From CAZDXB01 sp964509335 (GTDB lineage: Bacteria > Bacteroidota > Ignavibacteria > Kapaibacteriales > UBA2268): a stretch of DNA of 64,000 bases. The notes beneath the pieces were generated by a model, which was not told the origin of the DNA, did no database searches, and worked only from the letters and a program-made list of their open reading frames with translations. This document shows, piece by piece, positions 6,430 to 16,267 of the stretch (positions are counted from its first letter, which is position 1; every line of letters starts with the position of its first letter). The stretch covers positions 186,001 through 250,000 of the forward strand of contig CAZDXB010000001.1 of assembly GCA_964509335.1 (NCBI GenBank), in the 5' to 3' direction. A program made the translations under genes and the position numbers.

Positions 6430-8946
6430 ATGAAGAAAATAATATTATCTCTAATAGCGATAATCCTCGCTTTTTCGCTTATGCAAGCGGAGAACGCGAA
6501 AAAAATATACGCAAATAAGCTGTTTTCTGAAAAGGCGTCGTTAACTTATAACAAGAACGACGCAATGCAAACTATAGAAAGCGATAGCGAAGCGCGAATA
6601 TTAGAATTAAAAGAAGAAGCTCTCGACGAAACTTTCGGCGGAAGCTTTGATAAATTGACAATTACCGACTTCCCCGTTTCTCCCGTAGAAAAAGCGGAAG
6701 TGGTTTTAAAGAAATCCAGAGCCGCCGTTAGCGAAGGCACCGTTTGGCTGAGAGTAACAAAAGAGGGCGAATTTAAAGAGGAAAGTATCAATCCGAGCTT
6801 TTACGTTGGCAAAGTCAAAGGAGATAATAATCGAGAAGTTTACGTTTATTATAGAAAAGGCTCTTTATATTCGGTGATTACTTCTTCGGACGGTTACGAT
6901 AACTATTCAATAACGCCTGTCAGAAAGCGAAACGAACTATGTATTTTAACCTCTCAAAGCTCCAGCGCGATAGACGGGAACAACCCTTTTTTAGATATAC
7001 ATCTCGACCAATTCGAAACGAATACTGAATATGAAGATTTGTTAAAAGATATGGATAAACCGCTATCGGAAGAATTGCTCCAAGCGGACATAGCCATCGA
7101 AGCGACGAGCGACTTTTACCGTCTTTTCAACGATTACGACGAAGCGGCGGATTACGTGGCTTCCGTAATGTCTTTAACCTCCCAAATCTATCAAAGCGAC
7201 GTTTTTGTTTCTCTATTCGTTCCGGTAGTCATAATCCACGAAGATATCGCGTCCGACCCATACGGCGGCAGCACTCAAATTTATGAGCGTTTATACGAAA
7301 TGCGCGAAGTATGGCGCGACAAAACATTTCAAAGAACGGTCGCTTGTCTGTTTACCGATATTGATTATCAAAACTCCGGCGGCAGCTACCGAGTCGGAGG
7401 GGTATCGCTAAGTCTCGGAACGCTATGCGACAATAGAAAGGGATTTTGCGTTTTAGGTATAAAGGGGCATTACAACTACCCGACAAGCAATTACACTTGG
7501 GACGTAAGCGTGGCGGCGCACGAACTTGGACACGCGTTTGGCGCTCCTCACACCCATTCTTGCTATTTCGAACCTCATATGATAGACACTTGCATAACGA
7601 GATATAAACCTTACGAGTCGGACGGATGCGTTACAACAGGCAATCCTATTCCCAGACCGGGAACGATTATGAGCTATTGCCATTTAACCAATTCGACTCA
7701 TTCGGTTCAACTCTTTTTTCACGAAAGAGAATGTCCGATTATCAGGCGCAACGCCGAGAGAGCTTCTTGCATTAGGAGAGCGATAGACCCGACTCTCATT
7801 CTATTAAAGCCGAGCGGCGGAGACATCTATTTTCCCGGGCAGGAAGTAAAAATAACTTGGGCGTCTTCGAAAATTGAATACGTAGCGGTTAAGTATTCTT
7901 TAGACGGCGGAGAAACTTGGGATTGGATAGAAACTTACGCGGAAGCCGGCGACGGCGAAATTGTATGGGAAGTTCCCGATACCAGCGCAAAACAAGCGGC
8001 AATTAAGATTTTTGACAGCTATAATCCCGACGTAAAAGATTCCACCGCTTCATTTTTCACGATTGACAGACCTGACTTTGTAGTCTCCCAACCCAACGAA
8101 GGAGACAAAGTAGGATACAGACAATTTTACGATATAAAATGGATGAATTCATATATTGAGTCGGTAGATATTGATTTTTCGTCCGACGGCGGAGAGAACT
8201 GGAATGAAATAGCGACCAGCGTAACTAGCCTCTCGCATAGATGGGACCCGCCCGAAATTGAAAGCGACAACTGCATTTTTAGATTTAACACCTTATATGA
8301 AAACGGTATAGATTTGGTTTTCTACTCGGATACTTTTTCAATCGGAAAAGAATGGGCGGAAATTATATCGCCGAGCGAAGGCGACACTCTTTGCTCCGAA
8401 GGGGAATTCGAAGTCGTTTGGGAATCGGATTTCGTCGATAACGTATATATTCAGTATTCTACTAATTCCGGAGAAAATTGGCGAAGGATTAAATTCGGAT
8501 TTCTCGACGGATACGAAGGCTCTTACGACTGGAACGTTCCCGACGACTATTCCAGCCAATGTCTTCTTAGAATTACTCCTTATAGCCAAAGAGATTTAAT
8601 ATTGGACGAAATGGAAAACTATTTTATTATCGATAGCTGTTCTTCTATTTCGGTACTCGAGAGCCAAACCCAAAACGAACTCAGAATAATCGACATAGCT
8701 CCTAATCCGGCTAAAAATTATATTAACGTTAAGGTTAACTTGAATACAAAAATATTTAACGAGTTAAAAGTTATGCTATTTGATTCAAAGGGAGCTTTTG
8801 TAAAAAACTTAGACGCTATGAAAGGATTGAAGTTTGGCATTAACTCAAGACAAATCGAGTTGCCAAACTTAGCGCAGGGCGAATATTATTTTATTTTGAA
8901 ATCCGGAAAAATAAGTAGCGGAAAGAAAATACAGATTATTAAATAA
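6430..8946 (+). CDS. Secreted zinc metalloprotease (metzincin) with type IX sorting domain
   Basis: 838 aa. Signal peptide (MKKIILSLIAIILAFSLMQA), a prodomain-like region to about residue 210, then a reprolysin/M12-like catalytic domain: zinc site HELGHAFGAPH with His364, Glu365, His368 and His374, and a Met-turn in TIMSYC (Met414). After it come three similar domains of about 95 residues (about 450-750) that each start like PSGGDIYFPGQEVKITW and contain a YSLDGGETW-type turn, the Kre9/Knh1-type fibronectin-like repeat. The last 80 residues (IAPNPAKNYINVKV to GKKIQIIK) are a type A Por/type IX sorting domain. So it is exported through Sec and T9SS and anchored at or released from the surface. 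Start supported by AAGGAAG just before the ATG. Substrate unknown. Confidence 0.88.
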   Translation: MKKIILSLIAIILAFSLMQAENAKKIYANKLFSEKASLTYNKNDAMQTIESDSEARILELKEEALDETFGGSFDKLTITDFPVSPVEKAEVVLKKSRAAVSEGTVWLRVTKEGEFKEESINPSFYVGKVKGDNNREVYVYYRKGSLYSVITSSDGYDNYSITPVRKRNELCILTSQSSSAIDGNNPFLDIHLDQFETNTEYEDLLKDMDKPLSEELLQADIAIEATSDFYRLFNDYDEAADYVASVMSLTSQIYQSDVFVSLFVPVVIIHEDIASDPYGGSTQIYERLYEMREVWRDKTFQRTVACLFTDIDYQNSGGSYRVGGVSLSLGTLCDNRKGFCVLGIKGHYNYPTSNYTWDVSVAAHELGHAFGAPHTHSCYFEPHMIDTCITRYKPYESDGCVTTGNPIPRPGTIMSYCHLTNSTHSVQLFFHERECPIIRRNAERASCIRRAIDPTLILLKPSGGDIYFPGQEVKITWASSKIEYVAVKYSLDGGETWDWIETYAEAGDGEIVWEVPDTSAKQAAIKIFDSYNPDVKDSTASFFTIDRPDFVVSQPNEGDKVGYRQFYDIKWMNSYIESVDIDFSSDGGENWNEIATSVTSLSHRWDPPEIESDNCIFRFNTLYENGIDLVFYSDTFSIGKEWAEIISPSEGDTLCSEGEFEVVWESDFVDNVYIQYSTNSGENWRRIKFGFLDGYEGSYDWNVPDDYSSQCLLRITPYSQRDLILDEMENYFIIDSCSSISVLESQTQNELRIIDIAPNPAKNYINVKVNLNTKIFNELKVMLFDSKGAFVKNLDAMKGLKFGINSRQIELPNLAQGEYYFILKSGKISSGKKIQIIK

Positions 8947-8973
8947 AACTCGGACAAAGAACAAAAGTTAAGG

Positions 8974-9876
8974 ATGGAAATGCTCAATCAGTTAATTTTG
9001 AAAACTATGCCTTTGGTTCCGAAGGCGATTATAAAAAAAGTAGCGAGCAAATACATAGCGGGCAAAGATTTAAGCGACGCCGTTAGACTAACTAAAAAAT
9101 TAATGGAACAAGGCGGTATGTCCACGATAGACGTATTGGGCGAATTTGTCGATACCAAAGAAAGAGCGCTTCAAGAAAAACAAAACACAGCCGACGTTTT
9201 AGACGCTATTCACGAACACAATCTCGACTCTTATCTTTCAGTCAAGCCCACTTCACTGGGGTTAGCGGTCGATTTCGATTTCGCTTATGAAAATATAAAG
9301 TTTCTAATACAGAAAGCTAAGGACTACGGTCTCTGGGTGCGTTTGGATATGGAAAATTCGCCTTACACGACCCAAACTTTGGATTTATATAAAAAGTTTA
9401 GAGACGAAGGTTTCGAGAACGCGGGAATAGTCATTCAGGCTTATATGCGGCGCAGCGAGGACGATATTAAATCGCTACTAAACTATAAGCCGTCCATTCG
9501 ACTTTGCAAAGGAATATACAAAGAAGCGCCCGAAATAGCTTTTCAAGGCAAAGACGAAATCAGAGAAAATTACAAAAAGTTACTGAGGCTTATATTCGAA
9601 AACGACTGTTATATAGGAATAGCGACGCACGACGAGGAATTAATACAAGACGCTCTCTCCTATATTAAGGACAATAATAAAACAAAAGACCAATACGAAT
9701 TCCAGATGCTTTTGGGCGTGCGGGAAAAACGCAGGAAAGAACTATTAAAACAAGGCTATCCCCTGCGCGTTTACGTTCCCTTCGGCGAGGACTGGTACGG
9801 TTACGCTACGAGAAGACTGGAAGAAAATCCCGATATGGCGACCCATATTGTGAAAGCGATGTTCATTAAAGAATAA
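8974..9876 (+). CDS. Proline dehydrogenase (monofunctional, PutA-type barrel)
   Basis: 300 aa, the length of monofunctional ProDH. FAD enzyme that oxidises proline to pyrroline-5-carboxylate and passes electrons to quinone. Visible barrel motifs: YLSVKPTSLGL, the strand with LWVRLDMENSPYT, GIVIQAYMRRSEDD, IRLCKGIYKE, YIGIATHDEEL, FQMLLGVREKRRKEL and the C-terminal YVPFGEDWYGYATRRLEENP, where YxxRR binds the proline carboxylate. The partner P5C dehydrogenase is not in the window. Two ATGs (8974, 8980) could start it; AAGGA lies just upstream of the second. Confidence 0.92.
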   Translation: MEMLNQLILKTMPLVPKAIIKKVASKYIAGKDLSDAVRLTKKLMEQGGMSTIDVLGEFVDTKERALQEKQNTADVLDAIHEHNLDSYLSVKPTSLGLAVDFDFAYENIKFLIQKAKDYGLWVRLDMENSPYTTQTLDLYKKFRDEGFENAGIVIQAYMRRSEDDIKSLLNYKPSIRLCKGIYKEAPEIAFQGKDEIRENYKKLLRLIFENDCYIGIATHDEELIQDALSYIKDNNKTKDQYEFQMLLGVREKRRKELLKQGYPLRVYVPFGEDWYGYATRRLEENPDMATHIVKAMFIKE

Positions 9877-9912
9877 ATACAATTAATTATACGAAAAATA
9901 GTTTTTGAAATA

Positions 9913-9940
9913 GTAGGGGCTGAAGATTTTCAGCCCCTAC
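9913..9940. repeat. Perfect 12-bp hairpin, GTAGGGGCTG family
   Basis: GTAGGGGCTGAA (9913-9924), loop GATT, TTCAGCCCCTAC (9929-9940). The stem is perfect and followed by CCTAAAAAATTATTG, so it may also end transcription after the proline dehydrogenase gene. Its outer ten bases are identical to the ends of the 160-bp element at 61695-61854. Confidence 0.6.
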
Positions 9941-9977
9941 CCTAAAAAATTATTGTTCATAATTTCAATAAAATAAT

Positions 9978-10865
9978 ATGAAACTCAGAAACATTCTTTG
10001 CTTTTTGATTGCTGTAGCGCTTTTCTTCAGTTGCGAAAAAGAAGAACCTAAAGAAGAAGTTTATAATCAACTCACAATCGGTTCGTTTAATATCGAGTGG
10101 CTTGGCGACGGCGTAAACGACTTGCGCTCCCGAGACGAAGCCGACTACAAAAAAATAGCCGAAGTAATTGAAAATTCCAGCGCAGAGCTAATCGGTTTGC
10201 AGGAAATTGAAAACGGCGCGGCTCTCGACAGAGTAGCCGATTATCTTAATAATTACGAATACAAAATAATAGAAGGCTCCGGCGACCAGAACCTCGCCGT
10301 ATTATATAAATCGTTTATTGAAATAGAAGACGTCGAAGCCTACGAGCCGATACAAGTCGAACCGTATAAAACGCGTCCGGGCTTGACATTCAAAGCGAAA
10401 TACCGCAATTTCGACTGGATAGGTATGGTCGTGCATTTCAAATCGACTTCCAGATACGACAGCACGGAAGAGCTAAAGGAAGAAAGCAGACTGCTAAGAA
10501 ACTTGCAAGCGCAAGCGCTAAATAGATGGATTGACTCCTTGCTTAGCTTAGGCGGCGAAAAAGATATTATCGTAGTCGGCGATTTTAACGATTACCCCGA
10601 CAGAATGAACAATCCAACGCTTACGCCCTTGGTTGACAACGAAAAGATGATTTTCCTCACCGACGACATAATGAGTTGCAAATACGATTACTTGCACACA
10701 ATCGACCATATTTATATATCGACTTCGGCTGAGAATCGCTATCAAAACCAGTCGGTTCGCTGCTATAACTTTTACAACGCTTATCCCGAAGACGTCGCCG
10801 ACGATATATCCGACCACTGTCCCGTTTTAGCGGAATTCGAGACGACCTCGCCGGATAATGATTAG
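9978..10865 (+). CDS. Endonuclease/exonuclease/phosphatase-family lipoprotein
   Basis: 295 aa. Signal peptide with a lipobox ending at Cys19 (ALFFSC, then EKEEPKEE). The remainder is a DNase I/EEP-fold domain: IGSFNIEWLG, the metal-binding Glu in GLQEIENG, WIGMVVHFKS, VVGDFNDYPD, DHIYIS and the final SDHCPVLAEF with the catalytic His. The family cleaves phosphodiester bonds in nucleic acids, lipids or sugars; the exact substrate is unknown. As a lipoprotein it should act in the periplasm or at the outer membrane, perhaps to recover phosphate or nucleotides. Confidence 0.82.
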   Translation: MKLRNILCFLIAVALFFSCEKEEPKEEVYNQLTIGSFNIEWLGDGVNDLRSRDEADYKKIAEVIENSSAELIGLQEIENGAALDRVADYLNNYEYKIIEGSGDQNLAVLYKSFIEIEDVEAYEPIQVEPYKTRPGLTFKAKYRNFDWIGMVVHFKSTSRYDSTEELKEESRLLRNLQAQALNRWIDSLLSLGGEKDIIVVGDFNDYPDRMNNPTLTPLVDNEKMIFLTDDIMSCKYDYLHTIDHIYISTSAENRYQNQSVRCYNFYNAYPEDVADDISDHCPVLAEFETTSPDND

Positions 10866-10894
10866 TATTTTTCGTTGCCTAATCGAAAACGGTT

Positions 10895-10936
10895 ATAACT
10901 TTATTCGATTGTAATCGAAAAAAGTTATGACTTTTT
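10895..10936. terminator. Long hairpin between convergent genes, likely two-way terminator
   Basis: ATAACTTTATTCGATT (10895-10910) pairs with AATCGAAAAAAGTTAT (10913-10928) over 16 positions with one mismatch. CTTTTTT follows on the plus strand. It lies in the 141-bp gap where the EEP lipoprotein gene and the YfhO-like gene converge. Confidence 0.65.
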
Positions 10937-11006
10937 TCGGTTTGGATGTTTCACTTTCTTAAATTAACAATAATGAAATCTTATTTCCATGAATTTTAGG
11001 AAGAAT

Positions 11007-13271
11007 TTACTTTCCCTTCCTAACCGCCATCGCTATCCCCCCGCCTAAGGCTATGATTAGCGAGATAATTGAAACCCAAGCGCCGGCGTAAAACGGCTCG
11101 GATTCGTATTTCATTTCTACGATATGCTCGCCCGCTGGTATCGCTACGGCTCTGAATGAATAGTTCGCTTTGTAGATTTCCGCCGGCTCGCCGTCTATAT
11201 ACGCTTTCCACGCCGGATACCATATTTCGCTGAAAACTAGCAAGCCCGGCTTTTCGGTGTAAGCTCGGTATTTTATATAATCGTTCTCGAATTTCAGGCA
11301 TTCCGCGCCGTTGTTCTGTTCGCTTTCCGCTTTTATATTTAATTTCATCTCGCTTTTCGCAGTTTCGACTAGCGCCGTTTTTCTATAATCGATACGCCGG
11401 TTTTCCATAACGCTTTTCGCTTCGCCTTCGTCCGCGTTAATTACGTCGTAAACGAACCAAGCTCGAGGGAAATAGTTCTGCCGCTCGATAAAATTAAACG
11501 AGCGGTTGCGGCGGTCGAAGTTCAAAGCGTATTTCACGTTATATAGGTTATGAATCGTCTCTACCTCGCAGGGCGGCGGAATATGCTCTAACGCTAGCTG
11601 GTTGTATCCTTCAATTAACATTAAACCGTCGGTTAGTCCCTGATTCCTTTTCATAGCTATATAGCTCGGGTCGTAATGTCTTATGGATACTCTGAATAAT
11701 TCGTCGGGCGTATTCGGCGTAAAAATCTCTTTCATTTGCGGGCTTATCTCGTAGGCTTTCGCCGGACTAACTTTCGAATCGTTGAAGTCGCCGCCCGCCA
11801 CGTATAAATCCACAAATATTAAAATAGCCAGTATAGCGCCGCCGGGAAGCGCTTTCAATAACTCTTTCTTAATCAAAACGCTAATGATATAAGCGAGAAC
11901 GCAAAACACAAACGCCAACAAAGCGAAGCTCTGAATATCGCCGATAATTTCTTTAGGCGTATCCAATGCGAATAGTAGAACGCCGCTAGTCGTCAGCAAA
12001 GCTATCAGAGCGGGAATGCCGGCGGCAATCAGCAGGGCGCGATGCGTCTTTTTGTCCTTAGCGAGTTCGACTAATCTATCGAAACCGAAACCCGCCAATA
12101 TCGACAACGAGAGCGAAGCAAAGAACATAATCCTCGCGGGCATTCGCAGCGCGCCGAAGAAAGGCAAGTTGTAGAATATTTTGAACAAAAAGAAATTGTC
12201 GCCCAACGCGAATAAAAAGCCAAATATAGAAACGGCTATGAGAAAGACAGGGAACTTCTCCCTCCTATTCTTTATCGCTCCGAATAGTCCGAGAACTAAC
12301 GTAACGACGCCAAAATAAAACGCCGTGTCCCAGTAATAATAATACGGCGCGTCTTCCAAATAGTAAGGCGCGCTTTTGTCGCCCGAGCCGTCCACGAAGC
12401 CGAAAATTTTGGGAACGACGGCGGTGTATATTTGTTTGAATTGTAGCGAGCCTTCGGTAGCGGTTTCGTAAGTTGACTCGCCTCGTTTTGAAAAATCCGC
12501 TAAATTCTGCGAAGGCAATAGCTGAACGGCGAAAATACCGACGGCGAGGATGACGGGAATTAAGCCGCCGATAACGCATTTAACTATTTTCTTTGAATTT
12601 TCTTTCTTCGATATATTCCAAATTACTACCCAAAGGAACAGAATTCCCAAAAACAGCATTTCGTATAGCGCCATTTGCGGATGCCCCGCCAGCAAGCTCA
12701 AGCCCAAAACCAAAGCCGCCCAAAAAGCGCTTTTTATATCCCCTTCGTTTACCGCTCTATAAAAGAATAGAACGACTAAAGGAAACCAAGCTAAATGATA
12801 AACAATCATCGGATGGATAGCGTGGCAAACCAGAGCGAACGAAAAGCCGTAAGAAACGCCGCCTATAACGCCGGCAATCCAGCTTCTCTTGAAGCCGGCA
12901 ATCAGGAAAAAAGCGCATAGCTGCGCTATAAAGAAGTGCAGTATAATTATAAACTGAAGACCGCCCGCCGACAAATTTCCGTTCGCGTCTAAAAACAGCG
13001 ACAGAAGCCTGTTTAAGGGATAGAAAAAGCCCGTTTGCGGGTCGGCGAAGAAAGGCATCCCGCAAAAAGCGTAAGGATTCCAGAAGGGAATTTCGCCGTT
13101 AGAAAAAGCGTTAGCGGCGAAGGCTTGTATAGGATAAACTTGCTCTATGAAGTCCTCCCAAAAGTAAAAATCGCCGAACAGATGTCCCCAGAAGAAAATA
13201 ACAGTCGAAACTACAAAGATTGAAATTATCAACCAAAGCGGCGGCTTTTTGAGCGAGTTAAATTTTTTCAT
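11007..13271 (-). CDS. YfhO-like polytopic membrane protein
   Basis: About 754 aa. The frame is open 28 codons further up, but the ATG at 13271 (MKKFNSLKKPPLWLII) is preceded by AAAGGA and begins just before the first membrane helix, so I use it. It has about 12 membrane helices and a family-typical extracytoplasmic loop start: EDFIEQVYPIQAFAANAF, FWNPYAFCGMPFFADPQTGFFYPL. After residue 530 a soluble region ends in PAWKAYIDGEPAEIYKANYSF, with a last helix at the C-terminus. This matches the YfhO family (GT-C-like fold), linked in Bacillus to glycosylation of lipoteichoic acid. In this organism the sugar acceptor is unknown. Confidence 0.78.
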   Translation of the reverse strand: MKKFNSLKKPPLWLIISIFVVSTVIFFWGHLFGDFYFWEDFIEQVYPIQAFAANAFSNGEIPFWNPYAFCGMPFFADPQTGFFYPLNRLLSLFLDANGNLSAGGLQFIIILHFFIAQLCAFFLIAGFKRSWIAGVIGGVSYGFSFALVCHAIHPMIVYHLAWFPLVVLFFYRAVNEGDIKSAFWAALVLGLSLLAGHPQMALYEMLFLGILFLWVVIWNISKKENSKKIVKCVIGGLIPVILAVGIFAVQLLPSQNLADFSKRGESTYETATEGSLQFKQIYTAVVPKIFGFVDGSGDKSAPYYLEDAPYYYYWDTAFYFGVVTLVLGLFGAIKNRREKFPVFLIAVSIFGFLFALGDNFFLFKIFYNLPFFGALRMPARIMFFASLSLSILAGFGFDRLVELAKDKKTHRALLIAAGIPALIALLTTSGVLLFALDTPKEIIGDIQSFALLAFVFCVLAYIISVLIKKELLKALPGGAILAILIFVDLYVAGGDFNDSKVSPAKAYEISPQMKEIFTPNTPDELFRVSIRHYDPSYIAMKRNQGLTDGLMLIEGYNQLALEHIPPPCEVETIHNLYNVKYALNFDRRNRSFNFIERQNYFPRAWFVYDVINADEGEAKSVMENRRIDYRKTALVETAKSEMKLNIKAESEQNNGAECLKFENDYIKYRAYTEKPGLLVFSEIWYPAWKAYIDGEPAEIYKANYSFRAVAIPAGEHIVEMKYESEPFYAGAWVSIISLIIALGGGIAMAVRKGK

Positions 13272-13445
13272 TTGTTTAGCGTCCTTTTTCAAAAAAAAGT
13301 TTTTAATATTTCGTAAATTTAAATATAATTTAAGAGAGCTTGAAATTAATAGCAAATATTATTCGCTCCGCGAAATTATTTTCAAAGAGCGAACGTATAT
13401 ATTATTTTCGCGTAGTATTACAATAAAACAACGGGAGAGATAGTA

Positions 13446-13898
13446 GTGGAATTAGAAAAAAAGGTTAACGAAGAGCTTAAAAACGCAATGAAAACGGGCG
13501 ACAAGCTCCGCACGGAAACTTTGAGGTCTATTCGCGCTTCGATTATCGAATTTAACAAGAGCGGCGCGGACAGAGAAATGAACGAAGAAGACGAATTGAA
13601 AATTCTAAACAAACAAGCCAAGAACAGAAAAGACGCCATACAATTATACAAAAAAGGCGGACGAGACGAATTAGCAGAAAAAGAAGAAGCCGAGCTAAAA
13701 ATAATCGAAGAATTTACGCCCAAGCAACTATCCGAAAAAGAACTGACCGACGAAATCGACGGGATACTTAAAGGAATCGGCGCCGAAGATATGAAAGATT
13801 TTGGAAAAGCGATGGGCGCGACTATGAAAGAATTTAAAGGAAAAGCGGACGGCTCGCTGGTAAAGGAAATCATCCGAAAAAGGTTGGGCGGCGAATAA
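13446..13898 (+). CDS. GatB/YqeY domain protein
   Basis: 150 aa, the usual size of YqeY. It starts at GTG with GGGAGAGA 6-8 nt before. The protein is helical and highly charged (KVNEELKNAMKTGDKLRTETLRSI, KNRKDAIQLYKKGGRDELAEKE, EFTPKQLSEKEL), and ends with GKAMGATMKEFKGKADGSLV and IIRKRL. YqeY resembles the tRNA-binding tail of GatB; its role is not settled. The stop is one base before the mutS2 ATG, so the two form an operon. Confidence 0.88.
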   Translation: MELEKKVNEELKNAMKTGDKLRTETLRSIRASIIEFNKSGADREMNEEDELKILNKQAKNRKDAIQLYKKGGRDELAEKEEAELKIIEEFTPKQLSEKELTDEIDGILKGIGAEDMKDFGKAMGATMKEFKGKADGSLVKEIIRKRLGGE

Positions 13899-13899
13899 T

Positions 13900-16266
13900 A
13901 TGCTAGAACGATACCAAAAAGACGAAATAAAGCTACTCAACGAAAGCCTCGAAGAATTGGAATTCAATTCGATTTTAAAGCAAATTTCAGGATATTGCCA
14001 CAGCTCTGCCGGTCAAGAATACGTATTGAACTCTAAGCCGACCGACGATATATATTGGCTGAGAAATGAGCATAAGCTAATCGAGGAAAACGTTCAATTA
14101 ATAATTGAAAACGAGTTCCCCCCTATTTCGGGATACGAAGACATACGAACATTCTTAAGAAAATCCTTGGTTGAAAACGCGGTTTTAAAATCCGACGAGC
14201 TTCTATCGATTGCCGAAACAATACGAGTTGGAAGGCTGCTGAAATCTTTTTTTAGCGACAGAAAAGAAGAATGCCCGAATCTTTGGGAAGAAACCGAGAG
14301 AATTTACGATAATCGTTTATTGGAAAAGCACATAAACGAAGCGATAGACGAAAACGCCGCCATTAAGGACAACGCTTCGAGAGAATTAGCTCAAATAAGA
14401 AGAAATATACTTAGAAAATCGGCTCAAATGCGCAAGCGAATGGACGCGATTCTGAAGAAAGTGTCCAAAGAAGAAATGGCGCAGGAAGATTTCGTAACTC
14501 TCCGCGAAGGAAGGTTCGTTTTGCCGGTTATATCGTCCCACAAAAAACATATCCCCGGAATAATCCACGGCGTATCACAGACTGGCTCGACAGTATTCTT
14601 GGAGCCTTCGGAAATCACTGAAATGAATAACGAGCTGTCTCTTTTATTGAACGAAGAGAAAAGGGAAATCTATAGAATACTATCAAATCTTACCTCTGAA
14701 TTAGGCGAAGAGTCCAGAGATTTTTTAAAATCGATAGAAATAATCGCTCATTTGGATTCTTGCTTGGCTAAAGCAAAATACGCGGTTGACTACGGCGGCG
14801 TTCCGCCAAAAATATTAGACGATAATTTCATTTATTGCAGCAATATCCGGCATCCGATATTAGTCCGCTCAAAAGGAATCAAAAAAGTAGCGCCTTTGAG
14901 CGTGGAGTTCGACGAAAAAAGACGCGGCTATTTGATTTCAGGACCGAACGCAGGCGGCAAGACGGTGGCGATAAAAAACGTAGGGATTAGCATAGCTATG
15001 GCTTTAAGCGGCGTGTTTCCTTTAGGCGAATGCAAAACCGGTTTCCGAATGATTTACGCTTCGATAGACGATAGACAGTCGATTGAACAGGATTTGAGCG
15101 CTTTTAGTTCGCAAATTCTAAGGATAAACGAAATTTTAGCTTGCGCCGACGACAAATCTTTGATATTAATCGACGAAATCGGCTCCGGCACCGACCCATA
15201 CGAAGGCGGCGCGCTTTCCGCCGGTATCTTAGATTCGCTGCTGGAAGTGAAGTCATTCTTCGCCGCTACAACTCATAATTCAGCCCTGAAAAGCTTCGCG
15301 TTTAGCAAAAACGAAATATCTAACGCGTCTTTAGAATTCGACGACGAAAAGCTAGTCCCCACTTATAAATTCCTCGACCAAATACCCGGAAATAGCTACG
15401 CTTTCCAACTAGCCGAGAATTTGGGGCTGCCAAAACGCGTTCTCGACCGAGCAAAGTCTTATTTAGGCGACAAAGGCTCTCAATTGGAAGACAGCCTAGC
15501 GATGCTACAAAAATTGAAAAACAAAACGCGTCGATTGGAAAAAGAAGCCGAAGAAGCAAAACGAGAAGCGTTAAAGCAAAAAGAAAAGTTCCAAAAGAAA
15601 TACGAAGAATTAAAAAACAAGAGAGCGCGATATATTGAAGAAGCTAAAGAAAAAGCCGGGGAGATAATAAAAGACGCGAACGCTCTGATAGAAAACACTA
15701 TTCGAGAAGTGAAAGAAAGAGAGAAGCCGGTAGGCGAAGTTAAAAAGCAATACGAAGAAACGAAAAAAAATATCGAAAAAGAACTCGAAAAACCGAAAAG
15801 AGAACCGGAAGTCGAAAGCGGAAGCCCCCAAATAGGCGATTACGTAGTTATTTCAGATTCAAACGCCAAAGGTCAGTTGGTCGATTTAGACGAAAAAACC
15901 ACTCAAGCCGAGGTGGACGTAAATGGAATGAAATTCAAGACGCCTTTAAATAAATTGAAAAAGACCAAAAAGGAAAAGAAGAAAAGCGTTTCAAAATCAA
16001 AAGCCGACTATATTAGTTTCGACGCGAAATCTAAGCTCGATATACGCGGACAGAGAGCCGAAGAAGCGGCTCAGGAAATCGACCGTTTTCTCGCCGAAGC
16101 AATCGCGGCTAATCTATTGACCGTTACTATAGTGCACGGCAAAGGAACCGGCGTTTTGAGAAACGTTACAAAAGAATACTTGACGTCCAGAGACGAAGTA
16201 AAATCCTTCCGCTCCGGCAAACTCTCCGAAGGCGGCGACGGAATCACCGTCGTTGAATTAGGATAG
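13900..16266 (+). CDS. mutS2: MutS2 family ATPase/endonuclease
   Basis: 788 aa, full length. Domains: core/lever helices (about 1-330), ATPase with Walker A GPNAGGKT at residues 348-355, Walker B LILIDEIGSGTDP and the signature DDRQSIEQDLSAFSSQ, a long coiled coil (about 520-640), a KOW-like segment, and a C-terminal Smr domain starting LDIRGQRAEEA with the HGKGTGVLR motif. MutS2 acts on branched DNA and collided ribosomes; the Smr domain is a nuclease. The start is one base after the yqeY stop. The end converges tail to tail with the next gene with a single base between stop codons. Confidence 0.93.
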   Translation: MLERYQKDEIKLLNESLEELEFNSILKQISGYCHSSAGQEYVLNSKPTDDIYWLRNEHKLIEENVQLIIENEFPPISGYEDIRTFLRKSLVENAVLKSDELLSIAETIRVGRLLKSFFSDRKEECPNLWEETERIYDNRLLEKHINEAIDENAAIKDNASRELAQIRRNILRKSAQMRKRMDAILKKVSKEEMAQEDFVTLREGRFVLPVISSHKKHIPGIIHGVSQTGSTVFLEPSEITEMNNELSLLLNEEKREIYRILSNLTSELGEESRDFLKSIEIIAHLDSCLAKAKYAVDYGGVPPKILDDNFIYCSNIRHPILVRSKGIKKVAPLSVEFDEKRRGYLISGPNAGGKTVAIKNVGISIAMALSGVFPLGECKTGFRMIYASIDDRQSIEQDLSAFSSQILRINEILACADDKSLILIDEIGSGTDPYEGGALSAGILDSLLEVKSFFAATTHNSALKSFAFSKNEISNASLEFDDEKLVPTYKFLDQIPGNSYAFQLAENLGLPKRVLDRAKSYLGDKGSQLEDSLAMLQKLKNKTRRLEKEAEEAKREALKQKEKFQKKYEELKNKRARYIEEAKEKAGEIIKDANALIENTIREVKEREKPVGEVKKQYEETKKNIEKELEKPKREPEVESGSPQIGDYVVISDSNAKGQLVDLDEKTTQAEVDVNGMKFKTPLNKLKKTKKEKKKSVSKSKADYISFDAKSKLDIRGQRAEEAAQEIDRFLAEAIAANLLTVTIVHGKGTGVLRNVTKEYLTSRDEVKSFRSGKLSEGGDGITVVELG

Positions 16267-16267
16267 C

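Noticed and set aside
12265..12579. Minus-strand 104-codon frame inside the YfhO-like gene
   Set aside because: Arginine-rich shadow of the real gene in another frame.
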